Shown piece after piece: positions 8,567-16,680 of a DNA stretch of 64,000 nt (positions within the stretch are counted from its first letter, which is position 1; each line of letters begins with the position of its first letter). Source of the DNA: CAZWSX01 sp964636985 (lineage in GTDB: Bacteria; Planctomycetota; Planctomycetia; Pirellulales; Pirellulaceae); the NCBI GenBank assembly GCA_964636985.1, contig CAZWSX010000005.1, forward strand, positions 247,783 to 311,782, written 5' to 3'. A program made the translations under genes and the position numbers. The notes beneath the pieces are model-generated. The model did not search any database. It was given only the letters and a program-made list of their open reading frames with translations, and was not told where the DNA came from.

Positions 8567-10525
8567 ATGGAAAACAAGAAGCCAGTCTCTGCGCCGGCGC
8601 AACGTGCTGGGGCCACGGCCTTTCCAGGCCTCACGCCACTACCAACCAGCTCGCCGCTCGATGGCTTAACGCCCCTCCCCAGTAACGATCCATTGGCTGG
8701 ATTGACGCCGCTAGGAAACAGCGATCCGCTTGCTGGACTCACGCCGCTTGGTGCGCCGCAGGCGATTAATGGTTTGACGCCGTTGGCGCCACCGACTCGT
8801 CCCGCTGCGGCGGTTCCAACATCGATCGATGGCTTAACACCGTTATCACCGCCAACGAAACCATCGCCCAAAACGACCACTTCGAAACCAAAAAAGTCTT
8901 TCCGCGGCGCTCCGGCACCCGCGCCAAAAGCTCCTGCCGCCGATCCGCTGGCCGGATTGACTCCGCTGAACGGGCCGCCCGGGGCAGCGCTCGATTCGCT
9001 TTCGAGTGTGCTCGATCCACTTTCCACTGCTGACCTCGATCCGCTGGCTTCACCTGCTGCGAAACCGCCGTCCGCCGCCGACGATCACGCCGGACAACAG
9101 ATGTCGCGGTCGCTGCCGGCTGTCACCACCAGCGGCTTGTTCCACGCAGTTGTGGTGATCGTGTTGGCCTTTTTCACGCTTCCCAGCGCCGAACCTTCTC
9201 AAGAAGTGGTCATCGAGGCAAAAGACGAGACGGTGGAAGAGATTCCCGACATGGAGACTCTCCTCGATCCCGAGATCAACGAGTTGAAGCTGGACGACAA
9301 TTTTGGCGCGGATCACTCCGACGCTGCCGCGACCGAAGCATTCGCGAAGTTCGAGGTCTCGCAGGCATCCATCCTCGACGAAGGAGGCGACTTCAAAGGG
9401 GGCAGCGAAACCGTGGTCAGCCTGACAGGCGGCTTTGACGGAACGATCTTCGCCAGCCGTTCGCAGGAGAAAAAAAAGGAGCTGCTGAAGAAGTCGGGCG
9501 GTTCATCTGTTACCGAAAAAGCCGTCGACAATGCACTCAAGTGGCTAGCCAACCATCAGGCGCAAGACGGGAGCTGGAACTTCGACCACAAGCTCGACAA
9601 CACGGGCAAAAAATGCATCTGTTCCAAACCTGGAGATTTGGTTGACTGCCGCACCGGCGCGACGGCAATGGCCTTGCTCCCTTTTTTGGGCGCCGGGCAT
9701 ACGCCGCAGGGCGGTCCTTACAAGCAAAATGTCGAGAAGGGGCTGCAGTACCTCGTTTCCCAAGTGAAGGTTGAGGACGGAACCCGAGGAAACCTCGCGC
9801 AAGGCGGCGGCAACATGTACTCGCACGGGCTGGCCGCCATCGCGCTGTGCGAAGCCTACGCCATGACCCAGGACAACACTCTGAAAGAACCGGCGCAGCT
9901 CGCGCTCAATCACACCGTCTACGCGCAAGCGTCTGATGGCGGATGGCGCTATGCGCCCAAACAACCGGGTGATACGTCGGCGGTGGGCTGGCAGTTGATG
10001 GCCCTCAAGAGCGGCCGCATGGGCTTCTTGAACGTGCCTAACTCGGCTTTCATCAATGCGGGGAAATTTCTCGATTCGAAGGCCACAAAACAAGGAGCCA
10101 ACTACGGCTACGACAAGCCAGGCGAAGGAGAAGCGACAACCGCCGTGGGCCTCCTCTGCCGCATGTACACCGGTTGGGCAAAGGACCATCCGCCGCTCAA
10201 GGCCGGCGCCAAGTGGATCTCCGATCGCGGCCCTTCGAAGACGTCGATGTACTACAACTACTATGCCACGCAGGTGATGCGGCATCTCGACGACCAGGAC
10301 CAATGGCCCAAGTGGAATCGCGAAATGCGCAGCTTCCTGACCGACGCGCAGGAAACCAACGAGGTGAAGCACTCCTTCGGAAGCTGGTACTTCAAAGGAG
10401 ACCCCTTCGCCGACCGCGGCGGACGACTGTACCACACATCTCTGGCGACGATGATCCTTGAGGTATACTACCGGCACCTCCCCATTTACAGCGACGAAGC
10501 GGCGAAGCTCGAAAACTTCAAGTAA
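8567..10525 (+). CDS. Membrane-anchored protein with GLTPL repeats and a cyclase-fold (alpha/alpha barrel) domain
   Basis: A 652-residue protein. The first 175 residues are Pro-rich and contain seven GLTPL motifs, a putative disordered cytoplasmic linker. One hydrophobic segment (GLFHAVVVIVLAFFTLP, about residues 193-209) would anchor it. An acidic stretch follows. The last 350 residues resemble the squalene-cyclase/prenyltransferase barrel seen in many planctomycete proteins (ALKWLANHQAQDGSW, TGATAMALLPFLGAG, DGGWRYAPKQPGDTS). No terpene-cyclase catalytic DxDD motif is evident, so I do not call it an enzyme. ATG 8567 is preferred for its AAGGCAAG upstream; the frame is open 43 codons further. 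Confidence 0.8.
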   Translation: MENKKPVSAPAQRAGATAFPGLTPLPTSSPLDGLTPLPSNDPLAGLTPLGNSDPLAGLTPLGAPQAINGLTPLAPPTRPAAAVPTSIDGLTPLSPPTKPSPKTTTSKPKKSFRGAPAPAPKAPAADPLAGLTPLNGPPGAALDSLSSVLDPLSTADLDPLASPAAKPPSAADDHAGQQMSRSLPAVTTSGLFHAVVVIVLAFFTLPSAEPSQEVVIEAKDETVEEIPDMETLLDPEINELKLDDNFGADHSDAAATEAFAKFEVSQASILDEGGDFKGGSETVVSLTGGFDGTIFASRSQEKKKELLKKSGGSSVTEKAVDNALKWLANHQAQDGSWNFDHKLDNTGKKCICSKPGDLVDCRTGATAMALLPFLGAGHTPQGGPYKQNVEKGLQYLVSQVKVEDGTRGNLAQGGGNMYSHGLAAIALCEAYAMTQDNTLKEPAQLALNHTVYAQASDGGWRYAPKQPGDTSAVGWQLMALKSGRMGFLNVPNSAFINAGKFLDSKATKQGANYGYDKPGEGEATTAVGLLCRMYTGWAKDHPPLKAGAKWISDRGPSKTSMYYNYYATQVMRHLDDQDQWPKWNREMRSFLTDAQETNEVKHSFGSWYFKGDPFADRGGRLYHTSLATMILEVYYRHLPIYSDEAAKLENFK

Positions 10526-10554
10526 CCAGATCGCTCGGTGCGGAGATGGTTCCG

Positions 10555-11970
10555 ATGGCTGAGACAAAAGCTCCGGCGACACAAGGATGGGGCCGCCGGG
10601 AGGTTCTTCAGGCAGGCGCGCTCAGCCTACTTGGTCTAACAGAATCGCAACTCGCGCAACTTCGCGCCGCCGAGCCGCAAACGCCGGATAGCACCAAACG
10701 GCGCCGCAACTCGTGCGTATTCCTGTTTCTTTTTGGCGGTCCCAGTCAGATCGACTTGTGGGACATGAAGCCGCAGGCGCCCGTCGAGATCCGCGGCGAC
10801 TTTTCACCCATCGCGACGAACGTTCCTGGCGTCCATGTTTGCGAGCACTTACCGCGATTGGCCGGACAACTCGATAAGCTGTGCCTGGTGCGTTCGATGG
10901 CGCACAACATGAATGTGCACGGACCAGCTTGCAGCGAGATCTTTAGCGGCCGGCCCTACCAATCGGCCCCCATCACCGATCAGGCGTTGCCTGACGACTG
11001 GCCGTCCCTCAGTGCCATGACCATGCGGTACGGCACCGCCGGCAGCGGGTTGCCTTCGTCGATTGTACTCCCTTGGTACTTGCAGTTTCCTGGACAAGCC
11101 AAGCCCATCGCCGGGCAAACAGGCGGCCGCATGGGGGAGCGCCATAGCGCGCTGCTCGTGCGCGGCGACTCGGCCAGCAACGAGTTCCAGCTCTCCGGAT
11201 TCGAGCTGAGCGAATCGCTGCCGACCGAACGCCTCGACTACCGTCGAGACTTGCTGCACCGCTTGCGCGACGCCCCGTTCGTGAGCGATATCCGCGGCAA
11301 GATTCCCGAAGCGATCGAACGCCACCGCGAAAGCGCCCACTCGCTGTTGCGAAGCCGCGCCGGAGAGACATTCGACCTGCGCCGCGAGCCAAGCAACGTT
11401 CGTGATGCTTACGGCCGTACGATGGTCGGCCAAAGCCTGCTGATGGCGCGGCGGTTGGTCGAGGCGGGTGTCTCGCTGGTCACCGTCAATTGGGAAGACG
11501 AAACAAAAATCTCCGGAACGAATACCTGCTGGGATACGCACGAAGACAATTTCAACAAGCTCAAGACGCTCCTGTGCCCGATCTTCGATCAAGCGTTCCC
11601 GACGTTCATTGCCGATTTGCACGAGCGCGGGCTGCTCGAAACAACGCTCGTGGTGGCAATAGGCGAATTCGGCCGCACACCGCGGCTGGGGCAGTTCACT
11701 CAAAGTTCCAATACCCGTAAGACAGGGCGCGACCATTGGCCGGGCGCGTTCACCGCAATTCTCGCGGGGGGAGGTATTCGCGGCGGGCAAGTTTACGGCG
11801 CGTCCGATCGGCATGCCGCCTTTGTCGCCGACAACCCCGTCTCCCCGGCCGACCTCACGACGACCATCCTGCATCATCTGGGCGTGAATCCCTCGCACGC
11901 GTATCTTTCTGAATCGCAGGGTCTGGAGCACCGCTTGAGCGAAGGGCGAATCCTTCGCGAACTGAGCTAG
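10555..11970 (+). CDS. DUF1501 family secreted protein with Tat-type signal
   Basis: A 471-residue member of the sulfatase-like DUF1501 family that is abundant in planctomycetes. The N-terminus has a twin-arginine-like leader (WGRREVLQAGALSLLGL). The family core follows: CVFLFLFGGPSQIDLWDMKP, ending in VVAIGEFGRTPR and DHWPGAFTAILAGGG. Substrate is unknown. ATG 10555 is chosen over 10546 because the GGAG at 10542-10545 directly touches the earlier ATG but is well spaced from the later one. It follows the cyclase-fold gene by 29 bases, so co-transcription is likely. Confidence 0.88.
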   Translation: MAETKAPATQGWGRREVLQAGALSLLGLTESQLAQLRAAEPQTPDSTKRRRNSCVFLFLFGGPSQIDLWDMKPQAPVEIRGDFSPIATNVPGVHVCEHLPRLAGQLDKLCLVRSMAHNMNVHGPACSEIFSGRPYQSAPITDQALPDDWPSLSAMTMRYGTAGSGLPSSIVLPWYLQFPGQAKPIAGQTGGRMGERHSALLVRGDSASNEFQLSGFELSESLPTERLDYRRDLLHRLRDAPFVSDIRGKIPEAIERHRESAHSLLRSRAGETFDLRREPSNVRDAYGRTMVGQSLLMARRLVEAGVSLVTVNWEDETKISGTNTCWDTHEDNFNKLKTLLCPIFDQAFPTFIADLHERGLLETTLVVAIGEFGRTPRLGQFTQSSNTRKTGRDHWPGAFTAILAGGGIRGGQVYGASDRHAAFVADNPVSPADLTTTILHHLGVNPSHAYLSESQGLEHRLSEGRILRELS

Positions 11971-11997
11971 CGAGTCAACAAACGAGAGGGTGCAGGC

Positions 11998-12570
11998 GTG
12001 TCGGAATTCGATCGGCAGAAGTGGAATGCCAAGTACGCGTCCGATTTTAAAGTCCCTCGTGAGCCTTCGGGTGTTCTGACAGGCCTGGAACGATTCTTGC
12101 CGAGCAAGGGACGCGCACTCGATGTTGCCGCCGGTGGAGGGCGGCACGGCATTTGGCTCGCCCGGCGCGGACTGGATGTCACGCTGGCAGATGTTTCGTC
12201 GGTGGGCCTGACGATTGCAAAGGAGCGCGCGGCGGAGCAAGGCGTTGTGGTCGAGACGATGGTCGTCGACATGCTCGATGATGCGGCCAAGCGAGATGTC
12301 CTCGGTCCATGGGACGTGATCGTTTCGGTCTGCTTTCTGCCGCGGCAGTTGTTCCCTTGGTTCGGCGAGCATCTGATGCCGGGCGGCACTGTGATCGTCG
12401 TTCAACCGACGATCGTCAATTTGGAAAGAAACGATCGCCCGCCGAGGGATTTTCTGCTCGAGCTTGGCGAACTGCGAGCGCTGGCCGGACCACTTGCCGT
12501 GGTGCACTACGAAGAAGGATGGCTGGCCGATGGCCGGCATGACGCCGTACTCGTGGCGCGAAAACTCTAA
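11998..12570 (+). CDS. SAM-dependent methyltransferase (TehB-like)
   Basis: A 190-residue class I methyltransferase. The SAM-binding motif I is ALDVAAGGGRHGIWLA (about residues 39-54), followed by the acidic strand VTLADVS. The GTG start is supported by GAGAGGG about ten bases upstream and by the family-typical opening of FDRQKWNAKYA. The fold resembles TehB/UbiG-like small methyltransferases; the substrate is not predictable. It lies 27 bases after the DUF1501 gene and may belong to the same transcript. Confidence 0.85.
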   Translation: MSEFDRQKWNAKYASDFKVPREPSGVLTGLERFLPSKGRALDVAAGGGRHGIWLARRGLDVTLADVSSVGLTIAKERAAEQGVVVETMVVDMLDDAAKRDVLGPWDVIVSVCFLPRQLFPWFGEHLMPGGTVIVVQPTIVNLERNDRPPRDFLLELGELRALAGPLAVVHYEEGWLADGRHDAVLVARKL

Positions 12571-12794
12571 TTTTTCGGGGATTTGTGCAGACGAAGCCTG
12601 CGACGGGGGCCTTTTGAGCCGATCGGATACCCGTTGCCGAAAGGCGGGTGGATTGCTAGATTTGGGGATTCGGCACGGGTCGCCGGCCCCAGCTTGGCTG
12701 AGGCGAGGTTCCCGTGCCCCTAGCTCACAGTCCTTCGCAGGGCGAATGGAACGCCGGCGAACGAGTTCCCCAGTTTTGGTTTGCGGCCGCAATC

Positions 12795-13079
12795 ATGACG
12801 ATCGATAAAAGCCTTAAAGTGAAGATGGGTTCGATCTCGAACCGGAACGTCCTCTCTCGCGCCGAGCGTTTGCAAAAGCTCAAAGAGGCGGAGCGCTGGA
12901 AGGACGGAGACAGCGTGTACGGCCTCCCCAAGACGCGAGTGTTCAAGGTCTCGCTCAAGAAAAAGAAGAAGGCCAAGGGCCCCGAAGAAGCTGCCGCAGG
13001 CGGAGCCGCGAAGCCAGCCGCCGGTGGTGCAGCCGCCAAGCCCGCTGCTGGCGCCGCGAAGCCGGCCGCCAAGAAGTAG
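12795..13079 (+). CDS. Small basic protein (planctomycete/verrucomicrobial family)
   Basis: A 94-residue Lys-rich protein with conserved N-terminal core MTIDKSLKVKMGSISNRNVL, then RAERLQKLKEAERW, DSVYGLPKTRV and a KKKKKAKG patch. The tail is an Ala/Gly/Pro/Lys low-complexity extension. It matches, from memory, the 'small basic protein' family of the PVC superphylum that is often near rRNA or ribosome genes; the function is unknown, and nucleic acid binding is likely from its charge. The frame is open 27 codons upstream, but conservation starts at this ATG. Confidence 0.85.
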   Translation: MTIDKSLKVKMGSISNRNVLSRAERLQKLKEAERWKDGDSVYGLPKTRVFKVSLKKKKKAKGPEEAAAGGAAKPAAGGAAAKPAAGAAKPAAKK

Positions 13080-13125
13080 TTTTTGGGGCAATCGCGATCG
13101 TTGGAAGCCAATTGGCCTAATTCAA

Positions 13126-13153
13126 TTGGCGAATCGAGATCGCGAGCTATAGT
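13126..13153 (+). promoter_or_regulatory. Candidate sigma-70 promoter of tRNA-Leu
   Basis: TTGGCG at 13126-13131 and TATAGT at 13148-13153 are separated by 16 bases, about 44 bases before the tRNA. This is a good match to the housekeeping consensus and correctly placed. Confidence 0.55.
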
Positions 13154-13196
13154 CAGTACGGGGAAAGTCGAACGCTTCCCCGATCAACAATCAAAC

Positions 13197-13280
13197 GCGG
13201 ACGTGGCGAAATTGGCAGACGCGCCAGCTTGAGGGGCTGGTGGTAGCAATACCGTGCTGGTTCAAGTCCAGTCGTCCGCA
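13197..13280 (+). tRNA. tRNA-Leu (anticodon GAG)
   Basis: An 84-base class II tRNA. The acceptor stem GCGGACG pairs with CGTCCGC, followed by discriminator A. The anticodon arm is CCAGC-TTGAGGG-GCTGG with GAG at 13231-13233. A variable arm and the T loop GGTTCAAGTCC are present. CCA is not encoded. It is immediately followed by an integrase gene, making its 3' end the likely integration target. Confidence 0.95.
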
Positions 13281-13295
13281 TTCTGGCTTTTCTTC

Positions 13296-13325
13296 GCGGT
13301 TTCCTACGATTGAGTAGGAGACCGC
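13296..13325. repeat. 12-bp inverted repeat between tRNA and integrase
   Basis: GCGGTTTCCTAC and GTAGGAGACCGC pair with one mismatch around the 6-base loop GATTGA. It starts 16 bases past the tRNA. It could terminate the tRNA transcript or be a recombination-protein site; there is no T run, so the second is at least as likely. Confidence 0.5.
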
Positions 13326-13356
13326 AACGCTCCAGAAAGCCCCCTCTGATTGGCCC

Positions 13357-13375
13357 TTGGCAACAAATTGGCAAC
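13357..13375 (+). repeat. Tandem TTGGCAAC repeats, candidate integrase arm sites
   Basis: TTGGCAAC occurs at 13357-13364 and 13368-13375, an 11-bp period that puts both copies on the same face of the helix. Closely spaced direct repeats between a tRNA and a tyrosine integrase are typical arm-type binding sites; that role is inference. Confidence 0.45.
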
Positions 13376-13384
13376 AGCGTTGCG

Positions 13385-13400
13385 GTGACTTTGGAGTCAC
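13385..13400 (+). promoter_or_regulatory. Hairpin over the integrase ribosome-binding region
   Basis: GTGACT and AGTCAC form a perfect 6-bp stem with loop TTGG just before the integrase ATG. The only Shine-Dalgarno-like element, GGAG at 13393-13396, falls in the loop and stem, so initiation may be restricted or this may be an operator. Confidence 0.35.
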
Positions 13401-13406
13401 ATTGCG

Positions 13407-14747
13407 ATGGCTGGTCTTCAACTACGCGGTGAAAGCTACCGCGTCCATTTCCGTTACCAAGGCAAACAACTCTTCTTCTCGCTTGGCCAAGTGTCCAAGG
13501 AAGAAGCGGAGTCCAAGGTCGCGCAAATCGAATACTTGCTCATGCGTCTCAAGCAAGGCTTGATTGTGTTGCCAGACGGCGTCGATATCGTCCTGTTCCT
13601 GCAACACGATGGCAAAGTCAAACCGAAGCCAAACCCTAAAGAGGTCGTCGAGGCCGTTTCACTTTCGCAACTTCGTGATCGATACGTTTCAACCCACGAG
13701 GGTTCTCTCGAACGTAACACTTTGGCTACCGCCCAAATGCACTTTCGCCATCTTGTGAAATGGTTCGGCGAAGCATTTTCCGTTTCTAAACTGTCACTTG
13801 CAGGCCTCCAGGACTACGTCAATCATCGTTCAAAGGCCGCTGGCACTAAAGGTCGCAAGCTGTCGGCAACGACGATCCGCAAGGAGGTTGTTACTTTGCG
13901 CACGGCCTGGAACTGGGCCGTCAAAATGAAGCTACTCACAGGCCCCTACCCTTACGACGGCTTGAGGTATCCAAAGTCAACGGAGAAGCCACCTTTTCAA
14001 ACGCTCCGCGAGATCGATCGCCAAATCAACGCGGGTGCGACCACTGCCGAAATTGCCGACTTGTACGAGAGTCTTTATCTTCAACTCAATGAGGCAACAG
14101 AACTTCTGGAGTTCGTACAAAGAAATGCCTCGCACGGATTCGTCTACCCAATGTTTTGTTGTGCAGTTCACACCGGCGCTCGAAGGTCCGAATTGATCCG
14201 GATGAAGATCGCGGACATCGACTTCGTCGGCAAGACAATTACCATTAAGGAAAAGAAGCGCGTGCCCGGAATGTCGACTTCGCGACGCGTGCCGATGTCG
14301 GCCTTTTTGATCCAGGTGCTCACCGAATGGCTCGCCAAGCACCCCGGCGGGCCGTCGCTGTTTTGCCATCGCCGGGTCGTTGAGAGGAGTCGGAAACGAA
14401 GCCGAGAAACCGGCTACGTCGGAGGAAAGAAACGGCCAACAACGAATGCTGGCCGACGAGCGGCCCTAAGCATTCGAAGTGAAGCTGCACCGTCCTCCCT
14501 CACCATTGACGAGTGCAATCATCACTTCAAAAAGACTCTTGCCAATAGCAAATGGCAAGTCGTGAAGGGTTGGCACACATTGCGGCACACGTTCGTTTCC
14601 GCTTGCGCCAGCAAGGGAGTTGACCAACGTCTTGTCGAGGCCTGGGCGGGGCACATGAGCCCCGAAATGAGCCGCCGCTATGCGCACCTCTACCCGAGTG
14701 CCCAGCAGCAAGCCTTAGCGAGCGTCTTCGATAGCAGGTCGGCGTAG
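13407..14747 (+). CDS. Tyrosine integrase of the tRNA-Leu element
   Basis: A 446-residue site-specific recombinase. An N-terminal arm-binding/SAM-like region (residues about 1-190) is followed by the catalytic domain: the first Arg in HTGARRSELIRM, then HTLRHTF, the GHMS histidine box and the nucleophile Tyr in RRYAHLY near the C-terminus. Its position 126 bases after tRNA-Leu and reading away from it is the usual arrangement for tRNA-targeted integrative elements. It overlaps by 33 bases the convergent HTH gene that I read as an excisionase. It is one of two tyrosine recombinases in the element. Confidence 0.92.
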   Translation: MAGLQLRGESYRVHFRYQGKQLFFSLGQVSKEEAESKVAQIEYLLMRLKQGLIVLPDGVDIVLFLQHDGKVKPKPNPKEVVEAVSLSQLRDRYVSTHEGSLERNTLATAQMHFRHLVKWFGEAFSVSKLSLAGLQDYVNHRSKAAGTKGRKLSATTIRKEVVTLRTAWNWAVKMKLLTGPYPYDGLRYPKSTEKPPFQTLREIDRQINAGATTAEIADLYESLYLQLNEATELLEFVQRNASHGFVYPMFCCAVHTGARRSELIRMKIADIDFVGKTITIKEKKRVPGMSTSRRVPMSAFLIQVLTEWLAKHPGGPSLFCHRRVVERSRKRSRETGYVGGKKRPTTNAGRRAALSIRSEAAPSSLTIDECNHHFKKTLANSKWQVVKGWHTLRHTFVSACASKGVDQRLVEAWAGHMSPEMSRRYAHLYPSAQQQALASVFDSRSA

Positions 14748-14999
14748 AGGAAGGAGCCCTTGTCGTTGATAACGCTCAAGTTCCCCATGGCTGAACACCC
14801 ATTCCTGATGGGCGCCGCGGCCCGATTGCCGTTTCTCGGCGCGGACTCGGCCAAGCCGCGCCCATTCGCGGCATGTGAAGCATGATTTACCAACGATCCG
14901 TGAGAATTCTTCCACCGTGTAGTATTCCTTGACCGTTTGCCGCTCAACCAAGGCCAACAGCAGAGCTTCAATCCGGTCGAGGCGCTCATCAACAGTCAC
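14715..14999 (-). CDS. Helix-turn-helix protein, excisionase-like
   Basis: A 94-residue protein. A short N-terminal helix (DERLDRIEALLLALVE) precedes a winged-HTH of MerR/excisionase type: YYTVEEFSRIVGKSCFTCREWARLGRV with a basic wing RAEKRQSGRGAHQEW. GTG at 14999 has GAGGG seven bases upstream and is preferred; a TTG eleven codons earlier is also in frame. Lying tail-to-tail with the integrase, it likely directs excision of the element, though a simple regulator is possible. Confidence 0.7.
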   Translation of the reverse strand: MTVDERLDRIEALLLALVERQTVKEYYTVEEFSRIVGKSCFTCREWARLGRVRAEKRQSGRGAHQEWVFSHGELERYQRQGLLPLRRPAIEDAR

Positions 15000-15078
15000 G
15001 ATTGCGCCCTCAAAAAGATTCGTTGTCGCCAACGTGATGCCCGAATCGCGGCATCACCTTTCAGTGGTCAGGTTTTGA

Positions 15079-15300
15079 CTACATCCCCATTTCCATTTCT
15101 TTCGTCGGCCCATCCTTCGATTGGTGCCGCTGTTGGTAAACCTCGTGGCTTACAGGGTTACCAACGAGCCCCGGTTCTTCGACGGGCTTCACGGAATCGG
15201 GAAACGCGGGCAGGATCTGAGCCAGTTCTTTCAGGCCAGCCCGTCTCATTGCCTGAGCGTGCCCTTCCCCAATCTTCGGTTTGTGGATTTCTTTCGCCAT
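15079..15300 (-). CDS. Small hypothetical protein downstream of parB-like gene
   Basis: A 73-residue basic protein beginning MAKEIHKPKIGEG, with no recognised domain. It follows the ParB-like gene by 38 bases and has a good AAGGGA Shine-Dalgarno 8 bases ahead of the ATG, so it is likely translated from the same transcript. A Pro/Val/Glu-rich middle and a polar C-terminus suggest partial disorder. No function can be assigned. Confidence 0.6.
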   Translation of the reverse strand: MAKEIHKPKIGEGHAQAMRRAGLKELAQILPAFPDSVKPVEEPGLVGNPVSHEVYQQRHQSKDGPTKEMEMGM

Positions 15301-15338
15301 GTGACTTTCCCTTCGTTTTTGAGTTCCTAATTGACCGA

Positions 15339-16157
15339 CTACGAACTGCTCGCCGTCGAATCCGACTGGCTGCGGCACTTGTCGGCCAAGATGCGCTCCA
15401 GGGTTTTGATGTCGTAGCCTTGCTTAGCCGCCGAACGGCATTGTTGACCTAGCTTCCGCAACAGGACACCGATGGCATCGAGCGATCGTTTGTCAGTTGC
15501 CTCAATGGTTACCCTCGCCAAGGGTAACTGGCAGACCATGCGGGTCGGGTTTCCTTCGAAATTGTTGCGACGCTTCACGTGATTGACCGCGTCACCCCGC
15601 GATAGTCCGCCCTCCGATACAGCATGAAGCATGGCCTGGCGGCTGGTTTCATCCGGCGCACGCGAAATCGCGTAAGCGGTACTCGGCGAGATTTCGCCGG
15701 CATCGATCTTGGCCTGAATCTCCGGTGAGTGGGTGAGGTGCGAAAGACACAATGTGACCTGTGACTTGCTGATATAGAGATGCTGCGCCAGCTCAGCATT
15801 GTTCCACTTGTTCATCGACTTCAGGCGATCGAAGGCACGCGCCTTCTCGACCGGCCGCAGATCGCTTCGCAGACAATTGGCCGTCACTTGCAATATCAAT
15901 CGCTTGTCTTCGGTCGGCACTTCATCCAGAACGATAGCGGCCAGGAACTTGCGACCAAGCAATTTCGCCGCCGAGTATCGTCGAAACCCGTCGACGAGTT
16001 GAAACCGTTTCTCCATCCGCGCGACGATCGCGGGTTGCAATTGCCCGTGCGAGTTGATGCTCCCGGCCAATTGTTCCACCTCCATCGGGTCGATCGCTTG
16101 TCTGGGTTGACTTGGATCGGGATCGATCAACTCCATCAAAACCTGTTCGACACGCAT
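15339..16157 (-). CDS. ParB/RepB/Spo0J-type nuclease-fold DNA-binding protein
   Basis: A 272-residue protein with a ParB N-terminal domain (IDPDPSQPRQAIDP, LAGSINSHGQLQPAIV, FQLVDGFRRYSAAKLLG) and a central HTH (NAELAQHLYISKSQVTLCLSHL). It could bind a centromere-like site or act as a plasmid regulator. It is not adjacent to the ParA gene, which lies 38 kb to the right at 54.3 kb, unusual for a parAB pair; it may instead be a stand-alone ParB-like regulator. ATG 16157 has AAGGAG 8 bases upstream. It is divergent from the DUF1232-virD4 operon. Confidence 0.85.
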   Translation of the reverse strand: MRVEQVLMELIDPDPSQPRQAIDPMEVEQLAGSINSHGQLQPAIVARMEKRFQLVDGFRRYSAAKLLGRKFLAAIVLDEVPTEDKRLILQVTANCLRSDLRPVEKARAFDRLKSMNKWNNAELAQHLYISKSQVTLCLSHLTHSPEIQAKIDAGEISPSTAYAISRAPDETSRQAMLHAVSEGGLSRGDAVNHVKRRNNFEGNPTRMVCQLPLARVTIEATDKRSLDAIGVLLRKLGQQCRSAAKQGYDIKTLERILADKCRSQSDSTASSS

Positions 16158-16392
16158 CACTTCTTGCTCCTTGGATAAAACGAGCCGTAGTCCACGACTT
16201 TCGTTCTATCTCAAGCGGAGAAGGCGAACTCGTTTTGGCGCATTGATCGGCAGATGGCTCGGCTTCTTCTTCCCTGTGCGCAGCTCGGAAGAGCGCGCTT
16301 CGACTCTTGCTAACCTTCGAACATGCTTCGCGACGTTGGTCCGCACAGCGACCATCGCGAAGCGAATCCTTTTCCGTTTCGGAGGTCAGGCT

Positions 16393-16680
16393 ATGGAATC
16401 GGTCGTCATTGCTGGAATGTTCTGTGGCACGTTGATCCTTTTGACGTTCATCGTGCTGGTCTCGTTTCCCGAATCGCGTTTGAGAAGCGTGGCCATGGAA
16501 GTGGGCAAATGGATGGTCGCCTTGTTCTGCCTGGCACTCGTGCTAAGCCCAATCGACATCCTGCCCGACGTCATCCCGGTCGCGGGATGGGGGGACGACA
16601 TCGGCTACCTCATCGGAGCCATTGCCGCGGCCAAATCCGCCTGGGCGGAACGCAAGAAACGCGACCTTATCGAAAGCTAA
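16393..16680 (+). CDS. Small DUF1232/YkvA-like membrane protein
   Basis: A 95-residue protein with an N-terminal hydrophobic segment (VVIAGMFCGTLILLTFIVLVSF) and the DUF1232 signature LALVLSPIDILPDVIPVAGW followed by GDDIGYL. The start is fixed by a perfect GGAGGT six bases before ATG 16393; the frame is open 74 codons further upstream but without support. Its stop overlaps the next ATG by one base (TAATG), so it is translationally coupled to the coupling-protein gene. Its role in transfer is unknown. Confidence 0.8.
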   Translation: MESVVIAGMFCGTLILLTFIVLVSFPESRLRSVAMEVGKWMVALFCLALVLSPIDILPDVIPVAGWGDDIGYLIGAIAAAKSAWAERKKRDLIES

